From Adiantum capillus-veneris (taxonomy: Eukaryota; Streptophyta; Polypodiopsida; Polypodiales; Pteridaceae), in assembly GCA_014529385.2 (NCBI GenBank), contig CM043964.1, forward strand, positions 109,645,587-109,709,586: a DNA stretch of 64,000 nucleotides, given 5' to 3'. Below the pieces are notes generated by a model. That model was not told the origin of the DNA. It saw only the letters and a list, made by a program, of their open reading frames with translations, and searched no databases. A program made the position numbers and the translations under genes. Shown in pieces: positions 1 to 14,100 of the stretch. Each line of letters begins with the position of its first letter. Within the stretch, counting starts at the first letter, position 1.

Positions 1-275
1 TTTCTCTAGTGCAACCCCTCGTTTGTTTTTCCCTTGTTAAACAAATGGAGATAGGTATTGAGCTGAAAGATATCATCATTCCCAAAACACTAAAGATAGA
101 CAGTGAATTGGAGACAGGTAGTGAATGGAACGTTACAGAATGTCGCACACAAGTCCCAAACCAATAAGCTCAAACAATCTTGCATGGGGCCACTTAGTGA
201 TTCTTAGATATTTTTGTTTGCTTTAGATGTCTTGAGATCTTGTACTTTTTCTATCTTTGAGAAAATTTTAGCGTA

Positions 276-448
<173 letters not shown>

Positions 449-679
449 CTGTGCACATGGATAAGGCTTTCAACCTTAAAGGAAGTAAAAGCGAAAAACG
501 GACAGAGCCCAACTTAGCATGGACAAGGCCAATCAATCTAGGGAGGTAAAAAAAGCAAAAAAGGCAACTTTTTATAGATAGACCACTATGAACAGAAAGG
601 ACATAACTTATGTACTACAGAAGCTATGTACTACCATAAAAAGGGTTCAAAGTTGTAATGGTGTAGATTGGTGAATCTA

Positions 680-1262
680 TACTTGAGAGAAGAGGCCCAA
701 CAAATGTACATCTCAATAGAAATAGAAAGATCATTGCAAGGTACAACAAGACAAGCCTGAATGATAAGTCACAACAAACCAAGAGAGATTAGGGCATTTG
801 AAGAGGAGATGACACCAAAAGCATTTCCCCTTATGGCACATGCATGCACAAATCAATGCATGAGTCTAATTGAAAAGAAGAGGCCCAAGCAAATATAAAT
901 CTATGCCTATTCAAAACGTACATCTCAATGAAAATAGAAAGATTGTTGCAAGGTACAAAAAGATAGAGCCCCAATATAAGTCACAACAAACCAAGAGCTG
1001 GCATTTAGAGAGGAGATGACACCAAAAGCATTTCCCCTTATGGCACATGCATACACCAATCAATGCATGATTCGACTTGACAGAAGAGGTCCATCAATGT
1101 AAATCTATGCATATTCAAGATGTACATCTAAATAAGAAGATTATTGCAAGGTACAAAAGGCTAGAGCCTCTATATAAGTCACAACAAACCAAGAGATTAG
1201 AGCATTTAGAGAGGAGATGACACCAAAAGTATTTCCCCTTATGGCACATGCATACACAAATA
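680..1262. repeat. three diverged tandem copies of a ~204-bp unit
   Basis: The word GACACCAAAAGCATTTCCCC (last copy AGTATTT) followed by TTATGGCACATGCATGCA-like sequence occurs at 811, 1018 and 1219, giving spacings of 207 and 201 bp. Each copy also holds a CAAGGTACAA word and a TAAGTCACAACAAACCAAGAG word in the same order. The copies differ by substitutions and small indels, so the array is old. Confidence 0.85.
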
Positions 1263-2894
1263 GAGCTCTACTTCATATTTTTCCCATAGTGCATCCCTCA
1301 AGATATACCATGTACATATCCTCCACAAGAGGGCAAAGGTTCTTTTTCAAGCATAGACACAGACAAACGGAGAGAGGCAGTATCCGAGAAAGTCCTTTTC
1401 TCTGAGTGGCCGGGTTTCCTCCTTGTAAAGATGCAAATTGCAAGTTCTACCAAAATTTTTTAAATTTACAGGACCTTTGAACCATTTTCTTGTATTTCTC
1501 TTCCCTTTAACTTGGCTTGAAATTGACTAAAAGCGATTTTCAACCAGCTCTTGGCTAACCGGAGACAAACCATTTTTGTACACCGGACAAGGGGTCAATC
1601 CATGGTTTCATGGATCCTTATTGACCCTCTGCATCAAAATGTAAGATAACTAACCTGATTGAGACTAGAATTCCTCGGGTTGAAGGGTTTGATCTCACAA
1701 CATTTAATGAACATGATTATACAATAGGCACACCACATCTTTGCACATGGAGTAGTTCAAGGGTATGTGTGAAAAGAGAGTTTAAACCTACACATTGAAC
1801 TTTCTAGTTTAGTTAGTACCATGGTTTAAGGAGCCTTAAAAGTTACTTAGTTAGCCTAAATGTCCTGTGGGGTATAAGAGAAAGAGACCATTTCAATTGT
1901 ACAAAACATACCTATACATAGAAAAATGTTCTCTATCCACACAAAGAGGTCACTCTTAATTCTACTTAACATTCCAATATACACACAAAATGCTCTCTCC
2001 CCAACACAAGCATGGTGCTACAAAAACCTCTTCCTTGCAATGATTCTTTTATCTTCAGTTCTCCCACCATGTGTTAAAACTCTCCCATTGTAATTTCAAT
2101 CAATCAATTGTTCAGTTGACATTAGTACATATAAAGAGCCATTCACCCAAGTGATTAATCCCCTTGTTCAACCCCCATAAAAGTGTGTAAGTTAGTGTGT
2201 CAACGCCAAAAGGTATTTTTTTTGCTAAGACTAATATATCCACATATGCATTCAACCAAGACACCACTCCTATTGTCCCTCCCTCATAAAAAGTGTGAGG
2301 GAGTTGTTGTGTCAAGACCAAAAGTGGCTAAAGTTGGATATTTCTTTCCATGGCATGTGGGAGTTGAGAGGGTAAACACAACCAAAGCCTTAAAAATAAG
2401 TTTGCTTTCTTATCGACTATATATCGAATGCATTTTTGACATTGTTTGGTTTCCTTCTGCCACACTAGAGAAGAAATGACATCTACCTCCCAATACCCTT
2501 TTCCTCTCTACCCTTTCTTGGCCCACTAAGATAGGTCCCAAAGAAGAAGGGACATAGGCATACAAAACTTATTTTTTGCTTTCTTAGCCTATCAAAGGGC
2601 CCCTATATCTATCTACTATGAAAGCTTCTCTTGTTTTAGAAGGCCCACATTAGGTTTCACCTTGTTTGTAAAAATATTTCTTTGTTAAAGCTTCATAAGA
2701 AACCCTAAGAAGATATCAGGTTCCCGGGTTAATTTCTAAAATTTCTTTACACTACACCCACCAACATACAAGGACAAGCACACACAACTCTACTTAAGAA
2801 ACCGTGTTTATCAAATACTGACTCTAATATAGTCTTTATTTTGCTTAGCTTTTGGAGGTTTAGCCCCCATTTAGTTAGCTGTGGTTTTTTATTA

Positions 2895-3790
2895 TGGAGA
2901 AGCTAATTGTCGTTAAGGGGAATCATCGTTTGTCATCCAATTCTAGCAAAAGACTATAGTATCATTCACAAATGTCACATTAGGAAAATGTTAACGACAC
3001 GAGTAAGGTTGTTCAATTAACAAGGAAGATAAGCACATCAAATTAAAGAAAAAACAATAGTACCTTGGTAAATAGCTAGATTTCACTGTACGCAACAAGT
3101 TCACAGTAGTACAAATTGTAGATAAGGGGTTAAAGAAAGAACAAACCTCGCAATCCCCATGGTTATAGCCATGGCCTTTTTTGAGGCTATAGTCCACAAG
3201 CTATAAGGGCATCTATAAATGTGGATATATAATGATGCAAATGTTTCCATAGCAATATTTTCATTGTTATATGCTACACAATTGTTTAAAATAATTAAGG
3301 ATACCCATTCGATGGCCCACCAAACAAACCATCCAAATGGGCACCAACTTTGATTTTTTATGAAGAAGCTATTTGTTGTGAGGAGAGTGATCAACTGACA
3401 CTTATCCAATTCTAGCAAAAGACTATAGTATCATTCTCAAATGTCACACTAGAAAATAGTTACAAACACTAGAAAAGTTGTTCAATAAAGAGGAAGACGA
3501 GCACCAACATATTGAAAAAAAAACCAAATTGCATCATGTTAAATAGCGAAATTTTACCACAAGAAGTCCGTTCAAAAAAATGCGGACTATTGATAAAGTT
3601 ATTAAGAAAAACATAGTCATGGCAATTTTTGTGGCAGTAGTCTACAAGACATAAGTGCATGTATAAAAGTGGATATATACCCATGCATATTTTTGGAAAT
3701 GTATTGATATAAAAACCTTCATTTATATTCAGTACATGGTTATTTTAAAATAAGGATATCCATTCAATGGCTCACCAAATCAACCATCAC
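2895..3790. repeat. tandem duplication of a ~460-bp segment
   Basis: Two diverged direct copies, about 2,895-3,345 and 3,363-3,790. Shared landmarks in order are TCTAGCAAAAGACTATAGTA (2,942 and 3,412), GTTGTTCAAT (about 3,008 and 3,478), a TGTGGATATATA word and CCATTCRATGGCYCACCAAA near the end. No coding capacity was recognised in either copy. Confidence 0.85.
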
Positions 3791-6700
3791 TTCCAAAATG
3801 TGAAGACCTTGCTTTCACACATTCCCTCACCGCCTCTCTCTATTGCTACCATTTGTCAAGGTTGTCATGGAATTGTTCCTTCACACTTCTTCAGTCTTTC
3901 TTGGCAAGCCAAACTAGCTTGCTCAAGCCCTCGTTATGGGCCCTATAATTATCTAACTGCTTGTCCTTGGTAATGGTTATCAGCTACTTGAAAGATGACA
4001 TTATGCACTAAGAATAGTCTCCGCATACTCAATTACACTTTCCCAAAAGGCTACAAACATGATGTGACAATATTGGTCCTTGAAGGGATGAGAGAGTTTT
4101 AAAAGAAAAATAGAAGTGATGCATCATGTCTGTTGTTGATGATAAGAATTTGATTTGCACAAAAAAGTTGAAGAGATAGCAAGAAGCTACAAAATTCATA
4201 AGAAGGGATGCTAAAAGAACTCACTAGTGACTTCTTCAATATTTGCATCATCGACTGAACTAGTCAATAATGTCCTATATTTAGTGCACCTTAAGTCAAA
4301 GCATCCCTCTCTAGAGAGGAGTTAGAGCCCCGGTCCGCTCAGTGCTTGGGGGGGCTCGTTGCTCTGCAACCACTAAGCGTTGTGGACTCACACAATGCTT
4401 GCAACGATTAGAGGGCTCGACCGATGCACTGCAGCCTCTGCACGATTTCGACTCAAAATGAGAATTAACAACTCTTTGCCTCACCAACAGGCAATTGCAG
4501 GTTTTATACCTCGTCGTGACTTGCACGTTGATTTAGGATGAAAATAATAACATACATACTTGTTGCAACCCGTTAATAGTGCATTGGACAAAGATTCCTT
4601 CAAAAATGCAAACTTAGTGTGATCGCAATCAAAACTTGCAACGCATGACTGACACACACCTCTCTAACCCCCACAAGTGCTGGCGAACGGGGCTTTTAGA
4701 TCTTAAAAGACTTCCCCCATGATGTTGCCAAACAAGAAGGTCTACTAGTAGCTTTGGAGCTCCACATTTTTTTCATTGTAGTTAACTACCACCTATATAT
4801 GGTTATTGTATATGTTTAGTACTACTACTTATATACGGTTACTTCGGATAATTTTGAGGCTTTTGCTCTTTCAAAGTATTTATTAGGTGTAAAATAGCTA
4901 CTTTAAAAATATCTAGCCTATGCACTCTTCACTTAGAAATACCAATAGAGTATATTTCGAAGTAGAATGGTAGTTTTAGAGGTACAAGGAAAATACCACG
5001 ATAGATTTACTAATATTTCTATATAGTCACTTAGATTAACCTTCACTCTTTTTCCTACTTACAAAAAACATGTAGGTGCAAATTTGGTAGGTTGAAGCAC
5101 TTTCTCATTGTCAAAGTAGTTTTAAATATGCCTTGTACTATGCACATGGAGATTGTTGAATGTAGAGTACTTGGATTGGCGTGGCAATAGTCTTAAGAAC
5201 CTTCACTAGTACTAAAACTTAAATAGTTTTTAATCATACCTTGTCCCAAGGATGGAGGTTTTACAAATGTCTATAACAACACCATAGTAGCTCGACTATG
5301 GCATGCAAGAGAGCAATAAAACTTTTGAATTTTAGGAGCTTTTCTACAATTGAGCAAGCAAGTGTAGTGTACTCTTTCTGTAAGATTTTATACCCAATTA
5401 ATTTTTCCACACATCATTTTGTTTCAAAAAACACTTATCTCCATCTACCACAAGGAAAAAACCTCTTTTATCTCCCTTGTGATGCTACGACCTTAAAGCT
5501 CACATAGTTGCACTGGAAATGCTCCCTCCTCATCCTATCCTATTCAACCGTGAATTGGCTACTACAAAACTATTTTGATGCTACCTTGTAAATATTTACC
5601 CTTACACCCCAAAGTACTCAAATCACCAATATGTATTGATAGATACCTTTAAGTTAGGTAGAAGGGTCAAAATTTCTTGTAACTTTAGTAGAAGCTAGAA
5701 TGATGACATCGAAATGCTTTCACAGTAAGCACTTCAAAGGTAGGCATGGTTTTGCACATCACACCTATTCAGTTATTGTGTTGATACTAGTGAGTACCTA
5801 GTAGCAATGTACTTTCTTGCAACCTCTTCTAACATGGTAAAATGATAAGATGGTACAAAAAAAATTGTCTGGTACATTGCTAGTAAGATCCTTACTAGCT
5901 TCTACTATAGTATTTACCACATTGTACATCCCATCATGGTATATACCATTAGAGAAACCTTTAAATTGGATCTAGAAAGCTAGCCTTTGCAAAAATTTCG
6001 AATGTTTTTAAAAGACTCTTACCAGATGCCCAACTTTTTGAAGGATTCCACTAACTAGTTATATTGGTGGGCTCCTTCTCATGCATTTATCCACACATAT
6101 GTCACACATACAACCACATATATAAAGATGCACTCTTGTTTTGAGACTATAGATGTGGTTGTCTCTTTAATAAATTTTGATGAAAGTTAACCTTTCAAGG
6201 AGAGACTGAAATCCAAAGAAATGCATTGATATTCTTGACAAGTCACCATCTTGATTCACATCACATATGTTTGGGACAAGATAAAAAATGTGTTGACCTT
6301 TATAGTTTTTATATTTATGATGACCAAGATCATGACACATGATTTGTACAACATTGTCTACCCATGGTGATTGGCTACACACGCAAGGATTCAACTTCTT
6401 GAAGTGACATTAAGTGTGGTTGGATGAATGTGTTATTTAGTTCAAAGCATCTACGCTCTCTTTCCTTGTGTCAAGCTATGTCACACTTTCGCTCACCTAG
6501 CAGCTTTTGCTTACCTAGCAATAGAAGCATGATGCATGGCACATGTAGTGTGCTAAGGATGTTATCAACTTCTTGAAGCATAAATTCGATGATTAATAAA
6601 CTATTTGGGGTGCAAAGGAACACAAAGAATTCACCTATGGAAGTTGTTACTTTTTGGTTAGCATCTTTTGGCCAACTACACACTTTGAGATATCATTACA

Positions 6701-7116
6701 ATTTGATAATCTAAAAGTATTTAAAGATATAAAATGCTGGTTTAAAAATAACCTCATTAGTTATTATGTCTCTACAAAGTGCTCTCTTGAAAAAATCTCT
6801 TCGTAATCGAAAATCAATTAAAAGGTATCTCAAAGATCTACAAGGATGTCAAATTTTGAAACTCCTAATTTGACATGGACTAGAACACTTCCAAGTTGCT
6901 AATAAAATATTAAAGAAACCAATTGGATGAAAAAGTGATGCGGGAACATCATTACAAACCAAGGATATTCCATAAAAAGGAAGGACATATTTAATGAGAT
7001 CTACAAAACCCATTTCTAGGGCATGCTTGCAACATCACAAAATGCCTCTCATATGTTACTTCCATAAGCTAGATACATCGATAGAGGGATTGTCCCGTAG
7101 ACAAGCAAGCAATTGT

Positions 7117-7130
7117 GCTTTGATACCACT
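7117..7130 (-). promoter_or_regulatory. possible LTR primer-binding site (tRNA-iMet type), relic
   Basis: On the minus strand this reads TGGTATCAAAGC, the plant initiator-Met tRNA complement used by many LTR retrotransposons and identical to the site of the element at 59.86 kb. The flanking sequence that should be the LTR end (plus strand TTTAACCAACTATC) only loosely resembles the expected TGTAACAAACTTGG. I therefore read it as a decayed element edge rather than an intact LTR. Confidence 0.45.
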
Positions 7131-7539
7131 TTAACCAACTATCATACTACCAAGGCGATGCATGACAACATAAATAGTAATTTCCAGGTTGTAAAACCAT
7201 AAATTCGATACTTAGATAATGGAGATAGAGAGACTAATAGATAGAGATCAGCTCAGGAGAAATGGAGAGACAAAGTTCCTTCCTACAGGGTGCTCACCCT
7301 TGAATAAACACCCTTTCCAAAAGAGTGTGTGCCATAAGACCTTTCAATTGGCTGGTTAAACTCTTTAGATAGAAGTGTGTGCGTGTGTGTGTACTCATAG
7401 CCCAAGTGTCAAGTCTTTGCACTTTTCTTCTTCTAACTGAGCCTCTAATGTACCATTTTGGAAAGTGGAAAGTTCCTCCTATGTGTGTGTGTGTGTGGTC
7501 GCTTTGCCTGAAATTGGTAGTTTGGGGCTCCCATGTACC

Positions 7540-7935
7540 TACCATGCAAGCAATACTCGTCACTAGGTTTGTCTGGTACCTTCCATGCTTCAATTGTCCC
7601 TCATTAAGGTCACCTCGTACTTCCCATGATTGAACTACCCCTCACTACTTGTCATGCTTGGTACCTACCACCCTTGAATTGCCCCTCACTAAGGTCACAT
7701 TGTACTTCCCATGCTTGAACTGCACCTCATTGGGTCACATGGTACTTGTCATGCTTGAACTACAACCTCCCATGCAAGGACTCCAATTGCTTTGCATGGA
7801 TTTCCACCTACCAAGCATGGACTCCATTTGGCTTGCATGTGCCATGATGGGCCCTCCAAGTATTCACCTCACTTGCATGTACCATGCACGGGCTTTCCAA
7901 GTGTCCATTTCCCTTGCATGCTGTACTAGTCACTA
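7540..7935. repeat. CATG-rich decayed short-repeat field
   Basis: Words such as CATGCTTGAACT, CCCCTCACTAAGGTCAC, GTACTTCCCATG and TACCATGC recur every 30-50 bp through this stretch, with no fixed period. It resembles an old minisatellite. The open frames across it only reflect the low complexity. Confidence 0.6.
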
Positions 7936-9600
7936 GGTTCCATTAGCCTTACCCTTTTCTTTTGCCACCCTATGGATCGTCCGCAGTGCTTTGCTAGTTT
8001 CCCTTCTATTGGGCGCCTCATAGGTTGGGCATACATAGAGATTCACAAGAAACATAATCTCATGAAACTTGTCAAGTGATCAAAATTTCAACAAGCATAT
8101 CAAATGCGCTCAATACTTGCGGATATTCAATATTGTCCACAACTATGGGCCGAATGGGTGACATGACATCCCTACTCCACTCCAACAGTGGAGTGAATTA
8201 TCTCATATAAGCCCTTTGACATAGACACTTTGCTTGTTACCGCCTCATACAGTGCCAAGATACCCCAAGTACACTCACTAGAAACACCAAAATGAAACGG
8301 TTTATACATTGAACTATGTCTAGGTACCATAAAGGAGGCTTTGAAAAAATCCACAAAGAAATAGTAGATATGAAATCCATGTGATCAACACTCCAATGAT
8401 AATTTAAAGTGAAAAAATATTATCAAGTAGAGAGGATTCCACTTTTAAAGCTAGCTTGTCTCCATGCTTGGATAGCCTCTCTTTGAACAATGACTAAGGT
8501 CATGCTCAAGAGTAGAAATTTAAATCTTGGCCAATGTGTGGCCTATCATGATTGTACACTAGATACAAGGGAGCATAGGATCTTGGGCTAATATCGCCCA
8601 AAAGTTAGTTCTCCATCTCAAACAAAAATTTGAATGTATCATGGGTATGTCATTAAATGCATGGTGGTTGATCTGTCTATATATAGTTTATCAATACCAC
8701 TACTTATCACACTGACAGTGAGAAAGGTATAAGTCTATCAAGACATTCATAGGTAGGGGAGATTGAGCTAGCAATGTATAGAGAGTAGTCATATATTGCC
8801 TCCATGTGGTTACAAAAGTAATAAGCTTATGTGCTTGTTTCTCCCTTGGAAGAGACTCCATACCTCAATCCAGACTCAAGATGATATAGCTCGTCCTTAC
8901 GTTGGGTAAAACACGCTCTCTTCTTTTGTCTCAAATCGGTATAGCTTCCACTTACGCTATTCCAAGGTATATTGCTACTACCATGTCTTCACACACTACA
9001 TGAATGGGAGAATATTGTAACTAGAGCCACATGAAAAGCATCTATAAGAGGGTGTGTAAGTTGTGTCAGAGGTGCATAGGGATCCCCCTTTACGAGCATC
9101 AAAAAGATCCTAGAAGTGTAGACATCATCTAGCTCCTTGAGGAATTACGTAAGTATAACACGTGGTTCAATGATCTTGTAGGATGTATGCCACTTTAGCT
9201 TTGAAATTTTAGTGTGATAACCTTATGAGCCTCTTGGTTATAAGTGATAATAGGGCACCATGCGGCTCACTGTAGGATGAAATGGCAAGCCACACACAAA
9301 AATTGCTTATAAATAAGAGCTCGACACTCAATTCAATGATCTTGTGCGAGCAAGTTGACTAGCTCATTAATGTCATAGCTCCAAGGATAGAGTTTGAGTC
9401 TAAATTCAAATGGCAATCAACACACTTGCCCCATGTAATTTAAGGTTTATGAACCCATTCCTACCTTGAGGTTTGCTCAGATGCTATCGATTCCTCATGG
9501 TGCTCCCCTATCACATATCCTATAGCAGAGAAACCACTTTAGAGACACTCAAATTGTATGAGCCAATTTAAAGAAATTCGAATCTTCCCTAATTAATCTC

Positions 9601-9630
9601 CCATGATATTCCATGATATTCCATGATATT
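9601..9630. repeat. three perfect copies of CCATGATATT
   Basis: A short perfect 10-bp tandem triplet in otherwise unremarkable AT-rich sequence. Confidence 0.95.
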
Positions 9631-9930
9631 AAATAAAAAATATTGTCAAAAGATAACTCATGTGAAACTCTTTAGTACAAAGTGTCTACCTCCTTAAGTA
9701 TTCTAGTAACAAAAAAGATATGGTGGATTTATTCTACCACTGTCCTAGTTTTGGGACCCATCCTTTTATTGGATCCTCTAAGGCATTGCCCTTGCACAAG
9801 ATGGCTTAGAAGAAATGAACGCCCCCTGTCTACAACAACCACAGTCCCTTGCTTGGAGAAAAATTGAGACTAAGCAATGTATGAACAAACATGCGGTTAA
9901 CTTTTGGAGCCCTCAAAGGGGCCTTGTAAG

Positions 9931-10130
9931 GATGTTAACTTTTTCTCTCTTGTTCAAAGTGGGCACCCCAATGATGTCAATGAAGGCTTCGTGAAAACCC
10001 CATCAAGTGACATATCATTGGAAAAAGACCTCTATAAGGATGCTAACCTTTTCTCTCTTCAAAGTAGCAACCCAATGATGTAAATAAAGGCTTCATGAAA
10101 AGCCCATCAAGTGACATATCATTGAGAAGA
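9931..10130. repeat. tandem duplication, ~108-bp period
   Basis: Copy 1 starts GATGTTAACTTTTTCTCTC at 9,931 and copy 2 starts GATGCTAACCTTTTCTCTC at 10,039. Both go on through an ATGATGT word, AAGGCTTC and CATCAAGTGACATATCATTG. The two copies differ by scattered substitutions and a short gap. Confidence 0.85.
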
Positions 10131-10947
10131 TCTTAAAATAGGTTCTAAATCCACAAATTTCAAAACATTTGCAATTGATTTGTAGAAGTTATGGTCTCCT
10201 CGTTAAAGCTGAAATGTGAGAATATTCCATTTTCAGACAAAGTTGTTACATCAAGAAATAAATCTTCTAAAATATGAGGAATTTAATAGCATGCTATATA
10301 TCAATAGAAAAATCTTAAAGTCTCAAAAGGTCCGACAAGTTTTGATTTCATTTGTGAAAATTTTAGGTGTCCATTTTGGACAAGACAAGAGAAAGAAAGC
10401 CAACATGCTTATAGGGCCCCTTTAAAAGTCTAAAATTTCCCTAATGACATATTCAACAAGGTTTATTCAATAAACTTCTTCTAATCCACATTGTAAGCTC
10501 GTCATATGCACTTAGGATCAAATTGTAGTAACATAAAAATGGATAACGTAGTACACACTCAAAAAGTCAAAACATTGAGTTGATTATAATTTCATACTTG
10601 TTTGCTTACTCTAGATTTCCATGCATATGTTTAAATAGACTACGTATCGAGTAAGACACAGTTTAAGGTTTATAATAGTTTTCACATAGAGATTACCCCC
10701 ATTATCCATCATGCTTACATATGCCTACATATGGCAATCAATTAGTCCATGCATTTAATTTTTATGTAATGTTTTTTGGAGAACATTTGCTGCATTAAAA
10801 ATTGATCTAGCACTTTGTACCTACTCAAAGTTACACTTTTCCATATTCTAAACACCATTGAGGAAAATCTCCATGCAATTAAAGTTTCCATTCTTGAACG
10901 CTTGAGTTTGATTTTATGCAATGAAGCACCTTCATTTGGCCAAAGGA

Positions 10948-10953
10948 TTTATT
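10948..10953 (-). terminator. candidate polyadenylation signal of the CFAP251-like gene
   Basis: The minus strand reads AATAAA about 76 nt downstream of the TGA stop codon at 11,029-11,031. Position and sequence fit a plant poly(A) signal. It is a short word and only suggestive. Confidence 0.4.
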
Positions 10954-11028
10954 CATTGTAAAAAAAAATCTTGAATTGTAACTTGAAACAATCATGAAGC
11001 CCCTCAGGCAACCATCTTTGAGGACCAT

Positions 11029-11140
11029 TCACGACTTCAAAACTTTATTGCAAAACCATGAGGCATTTATATCTCTCGTTAGAGCATCCAAATTGACATG
11101 TTTGTGAAGGATCTTTTCAAAGCAATGTTGTATCTCTTCC
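11029..11140 (-). CDS. CFAP251: CFAP251-like terminal exon with stop codon
   Basis: Acceptor TTACATGTAG gives the G that completes AGG, then 36 codons and a TGA at 11,029-11,031. EEIQHCFEKIL, LDALTRDINASWFCNKVLKS matches the family's EEEMLDCFASL and LPDEITAEIFATEILGL. This fixes the 3' end and the orientation of the gene. Confidence 0.88.
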
Positions 11141-14100
11141 CTACATGTAAGAAAAGAAACTTTGGCCACCAGCTCTACAACACTAGAAGCTAATTAACGA
11201 CAAACAATCTAGCCTTTTGTCTAGTCGATGGGAGAAGCTTTCAGGTTAAGAAATTGCTGTTAGTACTACCTTTTTGGCTTGCTACTGGCAAAGGCCTTAG
11301 CATTTGTTTGGGTTTTTAGCTTTAGAGATAAGGTCATAATGATTTCAAGTGGTATGTGGGTTATCCTGGTTTTACTTCTTTCCCCAAGTAAGTGTTGATC
11401 ATGAAATCTTGAATCAAGGTATCTCATATAAGAGTGATGATGGTGCTTTAAAGGGAATGTCCTTTTATAGTTTCTTTTAAACTTTTGACAGCTTGCTCTC
11501 TCAATAAGTATCTTGAAGATCTTAAAGTTTTTACTTTGACATATCCCCACCAAGGATATTCATACACTTTGAACTCCCTCTCATTGGCAGCCCATCTTAA
11601 AATTTTGAACAATTTCTGTTTATTGTCTAAGTAAATGAGAGAAATTTCTCGCTAAGAAATCGACATTAGCATATTCATTACACACCTTGTCATTTTTTCT
11701 CCTTCACCTTGCAGCATTGTTAGGAAGAGGTCCATATTCAATCGTCCACTACCAGAATCTGCTCCAAGAGCCTGCAGGTACAAAGTATGAAAATTTCTCA
11801 ACAATTATATAAATCAAGCTTGATGTGCTACATGTCCCAAAGGTTTCAACAAACCTCTTTCCATCTCTCAAGTTACTTCTAAAGGTCTAGGGGTCTACCT
11901 TGGTGATGAAGTGATTGATAGAAGGAATATCTCTAGTGTGGCACATGGCTATCAAGAAGCGACAAAACTTACACTGAAAGCATGTTGAAAGGTTGATGCA
12001 TCAAGATCCATCGTAGGCTTATGATTCAAGAAAATCGGCAGGAAGTCGTTGAAACTAATACTCTTTTGCATAGGGCTGGATATATAAAGAGAATAAAAAA
12101 CTCAAGAGATTTTCACTTCAAGATTGTCCAAAATTTGCTTCCTTAAAATGAGAAGCTTTCTGAGCTTTAAGACGACGCTTACATGGTCTCCTTGATCTCA
12201 GTCAGAATCTCTTGTAATTCATGGAAGGAGGGAAAAACACCAAGTGCACATAGAAGGTTATGCAGCTGGTCAATATCCACGGTATCATCGAGAACCCTTT
12301 CATTGGCAAAACTTTCTCCCTGCAAATGAGTGAAACTAAACTTTCAGCTTCAACATATGTAAAGAAGCAGATGATTGATATCAAACATTAATGCTATTCT
12401 TCAATTATAAAGGTTTCCTAGACAGAAAAGCTAAGAAATAATTGACCTTCATGAGACTCTAGTTAGGATGAGCAAGGCTATGAGGATGTGGGTTATGGCA
12501 TCTGTTTCACCTCCCAACCAACCCCTTTGTAGCCTTCAGCTAAAAGGGCTCCTTACCAGTGCCATATGGGCTCATTGCCCACGACCCTTGTCCTCACAAA
12601 GGCCAAGCTATGGGAGCAAGTATTGTCATAAAGTGACATTAACATAAACCGTAGGAAGGACAGCAAATGCGGGGTATGATTTCCTTGGCACGTTGGAAAG
12701 GGAGAGTCATTAATTAGTCCAATCACCACTTGACCCCGTCATACCAAGAATATAAAGTGTGCATGTAGCACACCGAATGCACTAAATATCCAGCAGCCAA
12801 AGGCTATGGAAACTTCTTTCTTTTTTTCTGCGACTACTTCAGTTGATCTTGGTATTTATTATAGAACTGTGCGGCATACTTTTTTTTCCCCCAAGAAAAA
12901 GATCCTTCCATTAGTTAATATAACTGCCCAATGGGCTACAAATTGCCCCTGCTAGAGAGGACTACATCAGCAAGTGGGGAGACTCTCCCAATGAAAAAAC
13001 AACATATGTACAATAAGGCTAAAGCAAGAGATGGGAGGAGGAAAAAGCCACACTAGTGGACGGTGCCGACATCTAGGCGCACCAAGGACCATGGGGAAGA
13101 AGGGACCTGGGTGCCAAAGTTGCAAGAAGGCCTCACGGTGCTCCCGCATGCGGTCGGAGCTGCCTTGGAGTCTCTGAAACTGGCCCCTGGGTGCCAAATT
13201 TGCAAGAAGGCCTCACGGTGCTCCCGCATGCGGTCGGAGCTGCCTTGGAGTCTCTGAAACTGGCCCCTCATGTTGTGTTCGTTGCTCTGCTTCCGAAGAA
13301 TCTGTTCAGCACTTGCTATGAGATTGTCGCTGTACTCGAGTCTTTATTGCTTGGGTTTCTACACTCATGCATCTTTGTTTTCCTGCAGCGGTCTTTGGTA
13401 AGAGATTCTGGCTTTTTGGATTCGTGCCGCTGGCGGTAAAGCCTTTCACTACTTTCTTCGTATGGGTCAGATATTGGGCCTTCTGGAGTATTTGGCTGGG
13501 TCAGATATTGGGCCTTTTGGATTCGTGCCGCTGGCGGTAAAGCCTTTCACTACTTTCTTCGTATGGGTCAGATATTGGGCCTTCTGGAGTATTTGGCGCC
13601 AACGCAACTCCCGCATGTTTGACCACATTGATCTGGACCCTTTCCCCTACTTCAAGATGTCTCTTCGGCAATCCTTGCGCCTTGCCCTCGCTGCTGGGGA
13701 CATATCCCCTGACCTTTATCAGCTTTCTTATGTTTGTTTCTAGAACCTTTTCATACTTGAACACATTGGTGTTCACCCTGATGTATCGATTTCTTGTTGT
13801 GGGTTTTCCTTCTTTGAAGGTTTCCCACTTGAAAATTAATCAAATGCACTTACTAAAAAAAAATTGTGAATCAGCTAGCATCAAAAATGCAGAAGCAACG
13901 GGCTCGCCATATGAACCACAGTGTCACGCTGCAGATGAGCTCCCAACACCACTCTCTATCTTTGCTCCACTCGTGAGGGACTAACTCTGTGGCTGGCTGA
14001 ATGGCCGGCCCTCTTGTATCACAATCATCCTGCTGACTGAAGCCATCTCAAAACGAGGTGCTGGGCCTGTGAGTGTGGACCAAGCTGCAACACCCAAAGT

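Noticed and set aside
7379-7936. Candidate small proteins in the CATG-rich field
   Set aside because: Open frames exist on both strands and follow the low-complexity repeats. No domain or splice pattern supports them.
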